Of a DNA stretch of 64,000 bases, positions 16,710 through 25,800 are shown one piece after another. How positions within the stretch are numbered: the first letter of the stretch is position 1; each line of letters opens with the position of its first letter. The stretch is from positions 735,866 through 799,865 of the forward strand of contig NZ_LMEI01000013.1 in the NCBI RefSeq assembly GCF_001426585.1, given 5' to 3'. The translations under genes were made by a program, and so were the position numbers. The DNA is from Streptomyces sp. Root431 (GTDB lineage Bacteria > Actinomycetota > Actinomycetes > Streptomycetales > Streptomycetaceae). Under the pieces are notes generated by a model. The model saw only the letters and a program-made list of their open reading frames with translations, was not told the DNA's origin and did not search any database.

Positions 16710-16770
16710 ACGGGCGGCCGCTCTCCGCCGTCCCTCTCCTTCCCCTCTTCCTCCTCAGGAGCGCTTCCGC

Positions 16771-17511
16771 ATGTCCAAGTCCAAGCCGATCATGATCGTC
16801 TCCGGGGTGGCGGCCGCCGCCGTGCTGCTCGGCGTCGTCTCGTACACCGCCACCAAGCCGGCCGCCGACGGCGCGGCCGGCTCGTCCGCCGTCGCCGAGG
16901 TCTCCGCCGACCCGTCCGCCGGCGTCTACCCCGAGCTGGAGGCGTACGCCCGCCGCGACGCCTCCGACAAGCTCGCCCTGGGCCGGGCCGACGCACCCGT
17001 CGTCCTCATCGAGTACGCCGACTTCAAATGCGGCTACTGCGGGAAGTTCGCCCGGGACACCGAGCCGGTCCTCGTGAAGAAGTACGTGGACGAGGGCGTC
17101 CTCCGCATCGAGTGGCGGAACTTCCCGATCTTCGGCGAGGAGTCGGAGGCCGTCGCCCGCGCCTCCTGGGCCGCCGGACAGCAGGGCCGGTTCTGGGAGT
17201 TCCACAAGGCCGCGTACGCCGAGGGGGCCAAGGAGAAGGGCTTCGGGAAGGACCGGCTCGCGGCCCTCGCGAAGGAGGCCGGCGTCCCCGACGCGGCCCG
17301 GTTCGCGAAGGACACCGACGGGACGGCGGCCCGCGAGGCCGTCCGCAAGGACCAGGAGCAGGGGTACGGCCTCGGCGCGACCTCCACCCCGTCCTTCCTC
17401 GTCAACGGCCGCCCGATCGCGGGCGCGCAGCCCCTGGAGACCTTCACCGAGGCCATCGAGGCGGCGGCGAAGACGGCGAAGGCCGCGAAGAAGCCGGGCG
17501 CCGGGCAGTGA
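16771..17511 (+). CDS. DsbA-like thioredoxin-fold disulfide oxidoreductase
   Basis: A 246-residue membrane-anchored protein. One N-terminal transmembrane segment (about residues 7-27) is followed by a DsbA/Thioredoxin_4 domain: active site CGYC in YADFKCGYCGKFA and cis-proline loop TSTPSFLVNG near residue 210, with the helical insertion between them. It should act outside the membrane, making or isomerising disulfides in exported proteins. The ATG is preceded by AGGAG. Its stop TGA overlaps the GTG of the CcdA-like gene by 4 bases, so the pair is translationally coupled and the CcdA-like protein is the probable electron partner. Confidence 0.9.
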   Translation: MSKSKPIMIVSGVAAAAVLLGVVSYTATKPAADGAAGSSAVAEVSADPSAGVYPELEAYARRDASDKLALGRADAPVVLIEYADFKCGYCGKFARDTEPVLVKKYVDEGVLRIEWRNFPIFGEESEAVARASWAAGQQGRFWEFHKAAYAEGAKEKGFGKDRLAALAKEAGVPDAARFAKDTDGTAAREAVRKDQEQGYGLGATSTPSFLVNGRPIAGAQPLETFTEAIEAAAKTAKAAKKPGAGQ

Positions 17512-18350
17512 CCTCCGGCATCGGATACTTCGCCGCGTTCCTCGGCGGCCTGCTCGCCCTCCTCAGCCCGTGCAGCGCCCTGCTCCTGCCCGCCTTCTTC
17601 GCGTACTCGATCGACACGCGCGCGAAGCTGGTGGCCAGGACCGGGATCCTCTACGCGGGCCTGGCGACCACCCTCGTCCCGCTGGGTGCGGCCGGGTCCT
17701 TCGCGGGCCGCTTCTTCTACGGCAACCGGGACCTCCTGGTGACCGCAGGCGGCTGGCTGATCATCGGGCTCGGCGTCCTCCAGCTCCTCGGCCTGGGCTT
17801 CGCCTCCCGCCGCATCGCCGAGGCGAGCGGCCGCATCCGGCCCACGTCGGCGCTCTCCGTCTACGCCCTCGGCCTGGTCTACGGCCTCGCGGGCTTCTGC
17901 GCGGGCCCGATCCTGGGCAGCGTCCTGACGGTGGCGGCGCTGAGCGGCAGTCCGGCGTACGGCGGGCTGCTCCTCGCGGTGTACGCGCTGGGCATGGCGG
18001 TCCCGCTCTTCGTCCTCGCGCTGCTCTGGGAGCGGTACGACCTGGGCCGGCGCCGCTGGCTGCGCGGCCGGCCGCTCCGGGTCGGGCCGCTCACGCTCCA
18101 CTCGACCTCGGTGCTTTCGGGCCTGTTCTTCATCGCCCTCGGCACGCTCTTCCTGGTCTTCGACGGGACGACGGCGCTGCCGGGACTGCTCTCGGTGGAC
18201 GAGTCGTTCGCCGTGGAGGAGCGGGTGGCCGGGCTGGGGCGCGCGGTCCCGGACTGGGCGCTGCTCGTCGCGGTGGTGGCCGTGGTGGCGGTGGCGCTCG
18301 CGCTGCGGGGCCGGCGGGGGAGCCGTACGCGGGAGCGCGAGGAGGCGTGA
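17508..18350 (+). CDS. CcdA/DsbD-type thiol-electron transporter
   Basis: A 280-residue membrane protein with about six to seven hydrophobic segments. The two cysteines expected for CcdA-type electron transfer across the membrane are in LLSPCSALLLPAFF and GFCAGPILGS. It would pass electrons from cytosolic thioredoxin to the extracytoplasmic DsbA-like partner encoded just upstream. The GTG start at 17508 overlaps the upstream stop (GTGA), so coupling fixes the start. The C-terminus adds a hydrophobic segment and a basic tail. A 13-bp hairpin follows the stop. Confidence 0.88.
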   Translation: MTSGIGYFAAFLGGLLALLSPCSALLLPAFFAYSIDTRAKLVARTGILYAGLATTLVPLGAAGSFAGRFFYGNRDLLVTAGGWLIIGLGVLQLLGLGFASRRIAEASGRIRPTSALSVYALGLVYGLAGFCAGPILGSVLTVAALSGSPAYGGLLLAVYALGMAVPLFVLALLWERYDLGRRRWLRGRPLRVGPLTLHSTSVLSGLFFIALGTLFLVFDGTTALPGLLSVDESFAVEERVAGLGRAVPDWALLVAVVAVVAVALALRGRRGSRTREREEA

Positions 18351-18356
18351 CCGGAG

Positions 18357-18386
18357 ACGGGGAAGGGGCGCGGGCCCCTTCCCCGT
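18357..18386 (+). terminator. Terminator of the DsbA-CcdA operon
   Basis: ACGGGGAAGGGGC (18357-18369) pairs with GCCCCTTCCCCGT (18374-18386), 6 bases after the stop. Confidence 0.8.
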
Positions 18387-18437
18387 ACGGAATCGGTCCA
18401 GGGGGACTCGGCGTCTCCGGAGAACCCGGAGAACGAC

Positions 18438-18467
18438 GAAGGCCCCGTTCTTTCGAACGGGGCCTTC
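18438..18467 (-). terminator. Terminator of the tRNA-Glu/Asp/Phe cluster
   Basis: A perfect 13-bp stem, GAAGGCCCCGTTC with GAACGGGGCCTTC and a 4-base loop, just beyond the tRNA-Phe 3' end. Confidence 0.8.
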
Positions 18468-18473
18468 TGTTTG

Positions 18474-18547
18474 TGGCTGGGGCCGGGGTCGAACCGGCGA
18501 CCTATCGCTTTTCAGGCGATCGCTCGTACCAACTGAGCTACCCAGCC
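18474..18547 (-). tRNA. tRNA-Phe (GAA)
   Basis: 74 bases: acceptor GGCTGGG with CCCAGCC and discriminator A, anticodon loop CTGAAAA with anticodon GAA, T-arm CCGGTTCGACCCCGG. It is the last of three tRNA genes transcribed leftwards from one promoter. Confidence 0.95.
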
Positions 18548-18569
18548 ACGAGACTGTTTCCAGCCTCAG

Positions 18570-18643
18570 CGACTCTGACGGGACTTGAACCCGCGACCTC
18601 CACCTTGACAGGGTGGCGAGCTAACCAACTGCTCCACAGAGCC
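18570..18643 (-). tRNA. tRNA-Asp (GTC), second copy
   Basis: 74 bases: acceptor GGCTCTG with CAGAGTC and discriminator G. The body is identical to the tRNA-Asp at 12079-12152; only acceptor-stem bases differ. Confidence 0.95.
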
Positions 18644-18681
18644 TTGCAATGTGCGAGACAAGTCTCGCACACGTTAATGCG

Positions 18682-18754
18682 TACCCCCAACGGGATTCGA
18701 ACCCGTGCTACCGCCTTGAAAGGGCGGCGTCCTGGGCCACTAGACGATGAGGGC
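18682..18754 (-). tRNA. tRNA-Glu (TTC)
   Basis: 73 bases: acceptor GCCCTCA with TGGGGGT (two G-U type pairs) and discriminator A, anticodon loop CTTTCAA with anticodon TTC, T-arm ACGGGTTCGAATCCCGT. First gene of the leftward tRNA cluster. Confidence 0.95.
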
Positions 18755-18798
18755 TAAGGGCCCGCCGGGGCGCTTCTCAGCGCGTCGGGGACGTGAGA

Positions 18799-18828
18799 AG
18801 CATATGGGATGTCGGCCGCGATCGCCAA
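18799..18828 (-). promoter_or_regulatory. Promoter of the tRNA cluster
   Basis: On the minus strand TTGGCG and TATGCT are 18 bases apart, a near-consensus housekeeping promoter whose start would lie about 35-40 bases before tRNA-Glu. Confidence 0.65.
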
Positions 18829-18881
18829 AACGGTTTCCGCGCACCCCGGTCGTGTCCCCCTGACGGGGGGACAATGGGCGC

Positions 18882-19232
18882 GTGCTGGAGATGACGCGCG
18901 AGGAGTTCGAGGAACTTGTCGCCGAGGCCCTGGACCGGATTCCCCCGGAACTCGCCCGGCTGATGGACAACGTCGCGGTGTTCGTGGAGGACGAGCCCGC
19001 CCCGGACGATCCCGAGCTGCTCGGGCTCTACGAGGGGACGCCGCTGACCGAGCGCGGTGAGTGGTACGCCGGGGTGCTGCCGGACCGGATCACGATCTAC
19101 CGGGGTCCGACGCTGCGGATGTGCGAGTCGCGGGCGGACGTGGTCGCGGAGACCGAGATCACGGTGGTCCACGAGATCGCCCACCACTTCGGCATCGACG
19201 ACGAGCGGCTGCACGCGCTGGGCTACGGCTGA
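18882..19232 (+). CDS. Metallopeptidase-like minimal zincin (MMP-like domain)
   Basis: A 116-residue cytosolic protein. The zinc motif HEIAHHFGID near residues 96-105 (HExxH plus a downstream acidic residue) is preceded by the family pattern MTREEFEELVAEALDRIPPEL, VAVFVEDEP and a central LLGLYEGTPLTER. This is the short PF06262-type zincin common in actinobacteria; its proteolytic activity is not established. The GTG at 18882 or the ATG three codons later are both possible; neither has a strong SD. It is divergent from the tRNA promoter. Confidence 0.85.
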   Translation: MLEMTREEFEELVAEALDRIPPELARLMDNVAVFVEDEPAPDDPELLGLYEGTPLTERGEWYAGVLPDRITIYRGPTLRMCESRADVVAETEITVVHEIAHHFGIDDERLHALGYG

Positions 19233-19318
19233 GCCGAGGCGTGTCCCTTGTGGCGCCCAGGGAGTTGGGCAGGGCAACGCGTTCCGTTCCTGCCTGTTGT
19301 GTCCCTGGAGGTGCCCCC

Positions 19319-20098
19319 GTGCGCCATTTGCCCACCCGTTTGCCCACCCGTGTGAGATGGGCCGCCGCCGCGCTGGCCGTCGCGGCCTGTGCCGGTCTGA
19401 GCGGCTGTATGAGCGTGAGTGACGAGGGGGCGAAGCCGGTGCCCGGCGCGTCCGGCGGGAAGCGCGGTGTGGCGTCCGAGGCGGGCGGCGGCGCCGGACT
19501 CCCGGACGGGGGCGGCGGTTCCTGGAACGGGCAGCCGGAGCAGGGCGGGCCCGACGCGGCCGGCGGGGGCGCGAAGTCCCCGGTGCCGAGCGGCTCGCCG
19601 ACCACCACCACGAAGCCCTCGCCGGGCGCCGAGCTGCCCCCGGGCGGCATCGCCGGGATCGACGGCACCCCCAAGCCCGGGCAGACGGGCGGCGGAAACG
19701 GTGGCGCCGCCGGCGGCCAGCACGGCACGGGCGGGGGCCCCGGCGACGGCGGAAGCGGCGGGAACGGGGGGAACGGCGCGAACGGCGGTAGCGGGGGCAG
19801 CGGGGGCAACGGCGGCGGTGACGGCGGCGCGGGGAGCGGTGACAACGGCGGCGGGGCCGGCGGCCCGGGTGGCGACGGCGGCGTGACGCCGACGCCGGAG
19901 CCGACCCCGAACCCGACCGAGACCCCGACGCCGGAGCCGACCACCGAGCCCACCCCGGAACCGACTCCGGAGCCGACCTCCAACCCGACCGATCCGCCGA
20001 CCCCCGGACCCGAGACCCAGCTGGGTGCGATGCGGGCGGCGGACGGGCCCGGAGCCCCTTCGGAGCCGGCGGCATCACCGCAGGTCGGGCCGGTGTGA
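19319..20098 (+). CDS. Lipoprotein with Gly-rich and Pro-Thr-rich wall-spanning region
   Basis: A 259-residue exported protein. The N-terminus has arginines, a hydrophobic run and AGLSGC, a good lipobox. The rest is low complexity: a Gly/Asn/Ser region (about residues 120-185), then a run of ThrProGluPro-type repeats (about 190-235) and a short Ala/Pro tail. No enzymatic domain is seen. The Pro-rich part is the kind that spans peptidoglycan. The longer frame is ignored because the GTG at 19319 has GGAGGTG at a good distance and starts a clean signal peptide. The role is unknown; it may be a cell-wall spacer. Confidence 0.72.
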   Translation: MRHLPTRLPTRVRWAAAALAVAACAGLSGCMSVSDEGAKPVPGASGGKRGVASEAGGGAGLPDGGGGSWNGQPEQGGPDAAGGGAKSPVPSGSPTTTTKPSPGAELPPGGIAGIDGTPKPGQTGGGNGGAAGGQHGTGGGPGDGGSGGNGGNGANGGSGGSGGNGGGDGGAGSGDNGGGAGGPGGDGGVTPTPEPTPNPTETPTPEPTTEPTPEPTPEPTSNPTDPPTPGPETQLGAMRAADGPGAPSEPAASPQVGPV

Positions 20099-20109
20099 CG
20101 GAGTCCGGT

Positions 20110-20139
20110 TTGCCATAGGTGGGGGAGGGTGCGTATGGT
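20110..20139 (+). promoter_or_regulatory. Probable promoter of the DEAD-box helicase gene
   Basis: TTGCCA (20110-20115) and TATGGT (20134-20139) are 18 bases apart. The mRNA would have a leader of about 150 bases that includes the hairpin GCGCC/GGCGC at 20182-20195. Long leaders are common for cold-induced RNA helicases. Confidence 0.5.
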
Positions 20140-20296
20140 GGTAGATCGTTTGATCCCATTGCCCGGCGCCGACACAGAAGAGCGCCGTGTGGCGCGTACT
20201 CTCCCTAGCCGTGGCTGACCGCATTGAGGCGGTCGATTTGCGAATTCACGGAGTTGACGGGCGCGTGCCGAGACTCCGGAAGGTTTCGCATTTCGC

Positions 20297-22657
20297 ATGT
20301 CCATTTTCAGTTCTGACCACGCCGTCATGCCCGAGAACGACGAGATCGTCGAGGCCGTAGTGGCCACCGAGACCGTCGCCACCGAGGCCGCGGCCCCCGT
20401 CGACGCTCAGGCCGACGTCGACATCGACGACACCACCGACTTCGACGACGTCGAGGACTCCGCCGAGTCCGACGACGCCGACGAGGAGCCCACCGTCACC
20501 TTCGCGGACCTCGGTCTGCCCGAGGGCGTCGTGCGCAAGCTCGCGCAGAACGGCGTGACGACCCCCTTCCCGATCCAGGCGGCGACCATCCCGGACGCCC
20601 TGGCCGGCAAGGACATCCTCGGCCGTGGCCGTACGGGCTCCGGCAAGACCCTCTCCTTCGGTCTGCCCACCCTGGCCCAGCTGGCCGGCGGTCACACCGA
20701 GAAGAAGAAGCCCCGCGCGGTCATCCTCACCCCGACCCGTGAGCTCGCGATGCAGGTCGCGGACGCCCTTCAGCCGTACGGCGACGTGCTCGGCCTGAAG
20801 ATCAAGGTCGTCTGCGGCGGTACGTCCATGGGCAACCAGATCTACGCCCTCGAGCGCGGCGTCGACATCCTCGTCGCCACCCCGGGCCGACTGCGCGACA
20901 TCATCAACCGTGGCGCCTGCTCCCTGGAGAACGTCCAGGTCGCGGTCCTCGACGAGGCCGACCAGATGTCCGACCTGGGCTTCCTGCCCGAGGTCACCGA
21001 GCTGCTCGACCAGGTGCCGGCCGGCGGCCAGCGCATGCTCTTCTCCGCCACGATGGAGAACGAGATCGGCACGCTCGTCAAGCGCTACCTGAACAACCCG
21101 ATCAGCCACGAGGTCGACAGCGCCCAGGGCAACGTCTCGACCATGTCGCACCACGTCCTCGTCGTGAAGCCGAAGGACAAGGCGCCGGTCACGGCCGCCA
21201 TCGCCGCCCGCAAGGGCCGCACGATCATCTTCGTCCGCACCCAGCTGGGCGCCGACCGCATCGCCGAGCAGCTCGTCGAGTCCGGCGTGAAGGCCGACGC
21301 GCTGCACGGCGGCATGACGCAGGGCGCCCGTACCCGCGTGCTCGCCGACTTCAAGGACGGCTACGTCAACGCGCTCGTCGCCACCGACGTCGCCGCCCGA
21401 GGCATCCACGTCGACGGCATCGACCTGGTCCTGAACGTGGACCCGGCCGGTGACCACAAGGACTACCTGCACCGCTCCGGCCGTACGGCCCGAGCCGGCA
21501 AGTCCGGTGTCGTCGTCTCGCTGTCGCTGCCGCACCAGCGCCGCCAGATCTTCCGGCTGATGGAGGACGCGGGCGTCGACGCCTCGCGCCACATCATCCA
21601 GAGCGCCGGCGCCTTCGAGCCCGAGGTCGCCGAGATCACCGGTGCCCGGTCCCTGACCGAGGTCCAGGCCGACTCCGCGAACAACTCGGCCAAGCAGGCC
21701 GAGCGCGAGGTCGTCGAGCTGACCAAGCAGCTCGAGCGCCTCCAGCGCCGTGCCGTCGAGCTCCGCGAGGAGGCCGACCGCCTGGTGGCCCGCGCCGCCC
21801 GTGAGCGCGGCGAGGACCCGGAGGCCGCCGTGGCCGAGATGGCCGAGGCCGCCGAGGCCGAGGTCGCGGCGGCTGCCGCCGAGGCCGAGCGTGCCGCGCG
21901 CGCCGAGGAGGCGCGCCGCGAGGAGCGTCCGGCCCGCGACGACCGCGGCAACTACGAGCGCCGTGACCGTGGCGGCGACCGCGGTGGCGACCGTGGCGGC
22001 TTCCGCCGTGACGACCGTGGTGGCGACCGTGGTGGCTTCCGCCGCGACAACGACCGTCCGTCCGGTGGCTTCCGTCGCGACGACCGTCCGTCGGGTGGCT
22101 TCAACCGTGACGACCGTGGCGGTGACCGTGGTGGCTTCCGCCGCGACAACGACCGTCCGTCCGGTGGCTTCCGTCGCGACGACCGTCCGTCGGGTGGCTT
22201 CAACCGCGATGACCGTGGTGGCGACCGTGGTGGCTTCCGCCGCGACAACGACCGTCCGTCCTCCGGTGGTTTCCGCCGTGACGACCGTCCGTCGGGTGGC
22301 TTCAACCGCGATGACCGTGGCGGTGACCGTGGTGGCTTCCGCCGCGACAACGACCGTCCGTCCTCCGGTGGTTTCCGCCGTGACGACCGCCCCTCGGGTG
22401 GCTTCAACCGTGACGACCGTGGCGGCCGCCCCTTCGAGCGCCGTGACAACGACCGTCCGGCCGGCGGCCACCGTGGCAGCGACCGTCCGTTCAACCGCGA
22501 CCGTCGCGACGACCGCCCCGCCGGCGGCTTCCGCACCGGCGGCGGCGACCGCCCGTACGGCCGTCGTGACGAGCACCGCGGCACCGGCTCGACCGGTTCG
22601 ACCGGTGGCTCCTTCGGCCGTCGTGACGACAAGCCGCGCTGGAAGCGCAACGGCTGA
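20297..22657 (+). CDS. DEAD-box RNA helicase with RGG-like repeat tail
   Basis: A 786-residue protein of the DeaD/RhlE kind. An acidic N-terminal extension (about residues 10-65) precedes the motor: FPIQ (Q motif), GRTGSGKT (motif I), PTRELA, TPGR, DEAD in VLDEADQM, SAT in FSATM, and HRSGRTARAG (motif VI). After about residue 465 comes a Glu/Ala-rich coiled coil, then a long tail of Arg-Asp-Gly-Phe repeats suited to RNA binding and condensate formation. An ATG at 20327 is an alternative start; the SD GGAAGG is 12 bases from the first ATG. It probably remodels structured RNA during cold or ribosome assembly. A strong terminator follows. Confidence 0.93.
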   Translation: MSIFSSDHAVMPENDEIVEAVVATETVATEAAAPVDAQADVDIDDTTDFDDVEDSAESDDADEEPTVTFADLGLPEGVVRKLAQNGVTTPFPIQAATIPDALAGKDILGRGRTGSGKTLSFGLPTLAQLAGGHTEKKKPRAVILTPTRELAMQVADALQPYGDVLGLKIKVVCGGTSMGNQIYALERGVDILVATPGRLRDIINRGACSLENVQVAVLDEADQMSDLGFLPEVTELLDQVPAGGQRMLFSATMENEIGTLVKRYLNNPISHEVDSAQGNVSTMSHHVLVVKPKDKAPVTAAIAARKGRTIIFVRTQLGADRIAEQLVESGVKADALHGGMTQGARTRVLADFKDGYVNALVATDVAARGIHVDGIDLVLNVDPAGDHKDYLHRSGRTARAGKSGVVVSLSLPHQRRQIFRLMEDAGVDASRHIIQSAGAFEPEVAEITGARSLTEVQADSANNSAKQAEREVVELTKQLERLQRRAVELREEADRLVARAARERGEDPEAAVAEMAEAAEAEVAAAAAEAERAARAEEARREERPARDDRGNYERRDRGGDRGGDRGGFRRDDRGGDRGGFRRDNDRPSGGFRRDDRPSGGFNRDDRGGDRGGFRRDNDRPSGGFRRDDRPSGGFNRDDRGGDRGGFRRDNDRPSSGGFRRDDRPSGGFNRDDRGGDRGGFRRDNDRPSSGGFRRDDRPSGGFNRDDRGGRPFERRDNDRPAGGHRGSDRPFNRDRRDDRPAGGFRTGGGDRPYGRRDEHRGTGSTGSTGGSFGRRDDKPRWKRNG
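22010..22440 (+). repeat. About 100-bp coding tandem repeats in the helicase tail
   Basis: Four near-copies of a 33-34-codon unit encode the pattern GFNRDDRGGDRGGFRRDNDR followed by PSGGFRRDDRPSG. Copies differ mainly at third positions and by a one-codon Ser insertion in the third and fourth. This indicates recent expansion by duplication or slippage, so copy number may differ between strains. Confidence 0.85.
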
Positions 22658-22677
22658 GTCCGTGTAACACCCTGAGC

Positions 22678-22715
22678 AGGGCCCGTACGAGCACTTCGGT
22701 GCTGGTACGGGCCCT
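22678..22715 (+). terminator. Terminator of the DEAD-box helicase gene
   Basis: A 17-bp stem with one mismatch and a TTCG tetraloop: AGGGCCCGTACGAGCAC pairs with GTGCTGGTACGGGCCCT, followed by a T-rich stretch. Confidence 0.88.
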
Positions 22716-22815
22716 GTCTCGTTTCCGGGACTCCGCAGGGTCGTTCGGGCGAATGCGAACAAGGATGCGGATACGCTCAGCCGGTCATCCGGTTGCCCTG
22801 GGGAGGGACCTCTCT

Positions 22816-25800
22816 TTGTCTCGTTTCGCCCGCGTGCGGCGCCCGCGCACGCGTACAGCCGTCCTCGCCACCGCGCTCCTCGCCACGGCCGCCGGCCTCT
22901 CGCCCGCCGTGGTCGCCCAGGCGTCGCCGATCGTCGGCGTCGACCAGCTCGACATCGCGCCGAACTGGCGGGCCGTGCCCCGGAAGGTGACCGTCACCGC
23001 GGCCGGCCCCACGGGGTACGTGCACGAGACGGAGGACCCCGACCGGCCCGACGGCGGGCAGCTGGAGTGGACCGACCTCACCGACCCCACGAAGAGCGTT
23101 CCGCTGGGGTACGGGACGACGGCGGCCCTGCCCTTCGCCGAGTCCGGCACCGGCGGGCGCTACCTGTACGTCCAGCACGGCATCGGCGTCCATGCCGTCC
23201 GAGACCTGGAGACCGGCACCGAGCAGTCGCTCGGCATGCCGGCCGACGCGAGCTACCGCGGGCTGCTCGGCTCCACCCTGCTCTTCCAGCAGTACGCCTC
23301 CGCCGGGGACCACTCCACGACCACCGGCTACTCCCTGGTGCGCGCCGACGACCCGAACGGGACCCGCACGCCCGTCACCGGCTGGCCCGAGGGCGCCTAC
23401 CTGCACGCGGCGCCGCTCGTCGCCGGCGACGAGTCCGTCGCCGTCCTCCGCTTCGGCCGCTCCGGCGACCCGGCCGCGTACGGCTACTCCGACCTCGGCG
23501 TCGTCGACCTGCGCACGGGGCAGATGACCGTGATCCCGGCTCCCACCCCGCCCGGGACCGCGCTCTCCGCGCCGGTGGCCGTGAGCCCCGAGCGGATCGC
23601 CTGGATCGACAAGAACCGCACCGTCCACGTGCGGCAGCGTGCGGCGCTGACCGGCGCCGAGCAGACGATCGCCCTCCCCGAGGGCCTGGGCACCGACCGT
23701 GTCGCCCTCGTCGGCGACTGGGTCCTCGCTGTGGACCAGGCCTCCGGCGAGGACGCCTCCCTGAAGCGGCGGCTCGTCGCGCTGCACCCCGACGGGCGCT
23801 CGCAGACCCTCCTGGCGAAGGCCGAGGCGGAGCTCACCCAGATCGCGGGCGGGGGCGCGGCCGTCGTCGGTGGTACGTCCTCCTCCGACTGGTCCGCCTT
23901 CAAGGCCGTCCCGGCGAAGGACGGCGGTGCGCCGCTCCTGGAGAAGCTGAGCCGTGTGGAGCCGCTGCCCGCCGAGGTGAGCTCGCTCGCCCTCGGCGCG
24001 GGCCGGCTCTCCACCCTGGAGCTCGGCACCCGGATGGGTACCGGCTTCTACGGACGGACGCCGCTGCCGGTGGGGCCGGTGCACACCGGTCATCCGCAGT
24101 CGGTGTGGGCGGGCGCCGAGACGAAGCGGCTGGAGAGCGGCACACCGCTGTTCGACAGCGGCGACGGCCGTACGGTCTACCTGGCCCAAGGCGACTCCCA
24201 GCCGCTGGAGGTGACCGCCCGTACCTCCGGCGGTCAGGTGAGCCGGGTGTCCACCGGCGAGACGAGCGGACGGATCGCCGACGTCTTCCACCGGTGGGCG
24301 GTCTTCCAGGGCGGCGGCCGGACGCGCGTCGTGGACCTCGACGCGAAGAACGTCGTCCGCAACCAACCGGCCTCGGCGGCGGCCCTCTGGGGCGACACCC
24401 TGTACACCGGCACGGCCACGGCGGGCGAGGTGGCGCGGACCGACCTGGCCACCGGCGGTCTCCTCGGCAAGGTCACGACCGGGACGGCGTGCGTCCCGAC
24501 GGAGCTCCAGGCTGCCGCCGGACGCTGGCTGTACTGGGCGTGCGGCGCGACCCAGCAGCGCGGCGTGGTCGACCTCAAGGCGAACACGAAGCTGCAGCTG
24601 TCCCCGGGGACGGACACCAACGGCCTGCTGGGCGACGGCTACGTCGTCGACCGCGACTCCGACGCGTACCTCCGGCTCCACGACCTCACCAAGCTCACCA
24701 ACGGCAAGCCCACGATGCGCCGGCTCGTCGACTCCGCGCCCGTGGGCGGCGCCCGCCGCGAGTACTGGACCGTGGACCGCTTCGGCGGGGCCGTCGCCTA
24801 CAAGGACGCCCGGCACCTCGTCCACGTCGTGTGGCCCGGCGTCCCCACCTCCGGCCTCACCGCCGCCTCGTCGAAGGTGCCGGCGAGCATGCGGATCCAG
24901 GACGGCTGGAAGGCGTACTGGACGCTGTCCAAGCCCTCGTCGTACTGGCAGCTGACGCTGCGCGACCCGCACTCCGGGAACCCGGTCCGTTCCTACGTCG
25001 GCGGCGAGGCCCGGAGCCGTATCGACGTCTCCTGGGACGGCAGGACGGCGGCGGGGAAGCCCGTCGCGAACGGCCGGTACACCTGGCACCTCCAGGCCAA
25101 CACGGCGGACGGGCAGGGCAGCGACCTGTCGCTGACCGGCACGGTCACGGTCTCCGGCGGCCAGCCGGCCTGGCGCGACATGGCAGGGAACGACACGCAG
25201 GGCGATCTCCTGGTGATGGACACGGCGGGCCTCGTGTCGATGTACCGGGGCACCGGCTACAGCGGCCTGTCGGCCCGGATCGCGGGCACCGGCGCGAAGT
25301 TCCCGACCTCGTCCCTCCTCGTGCCCTTCGGCGACGTGAACGCCGACGGGTGCGCCGACGTCCTGGTGCGCGTCGGGGACCAGCTGCGGGCCTACCGGCC
25401 GGGCTGCGGCAAGGTCGTCTCGGCCTCGTCGCCGTACACGACGATCGGCTCGGGCTGGGGCCAGTACGACGTCCTGACGTCACCCGGCGACGCGAACGGT
25501 GACGGGTTCACCGATCTGATCGCCCGCCAGACGTCGACGGGAGACATGTACTTCTACGCCGGGACGGCCGACCACCGGGTGAAGCCCCGCGTCCGGATCG
25601 GCACGAACTGGAAGCTGTACAAGAAGGTCGTCGGCGCCGGCGACCTCAACGGCGACGGACGCGGCGACCTGCTCGGCGTGGACGCGGCGGGCGTGCTGTG
25701 GCGCTACCACGGCACGGCCACCGGCGGCGTGACCGCGCGGATGAGGGTCGGCAGCGGCTGGGGCGTCTACACCTCCCTCGTGGGGGTCGGCGACATCTCC

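Noticed and set aside
12173..16795. 1540-codon open frame on the plus strand opposite the HrpA-like gene
   Set aside because: It is a GC-skew shadow: composition is Leu/Val/Arg/Asp-rich without motifs, it crosses a tRNA-adjacent region, and the opposite strand has clear helicase motifs.
20246..22762. 838-codon Val/Thr/Ala-rich frame opposite the DEAD-box helicase
   Set aside because: The repetitive content is the complement of the helicase repeats; it has no signal, motif or SD.
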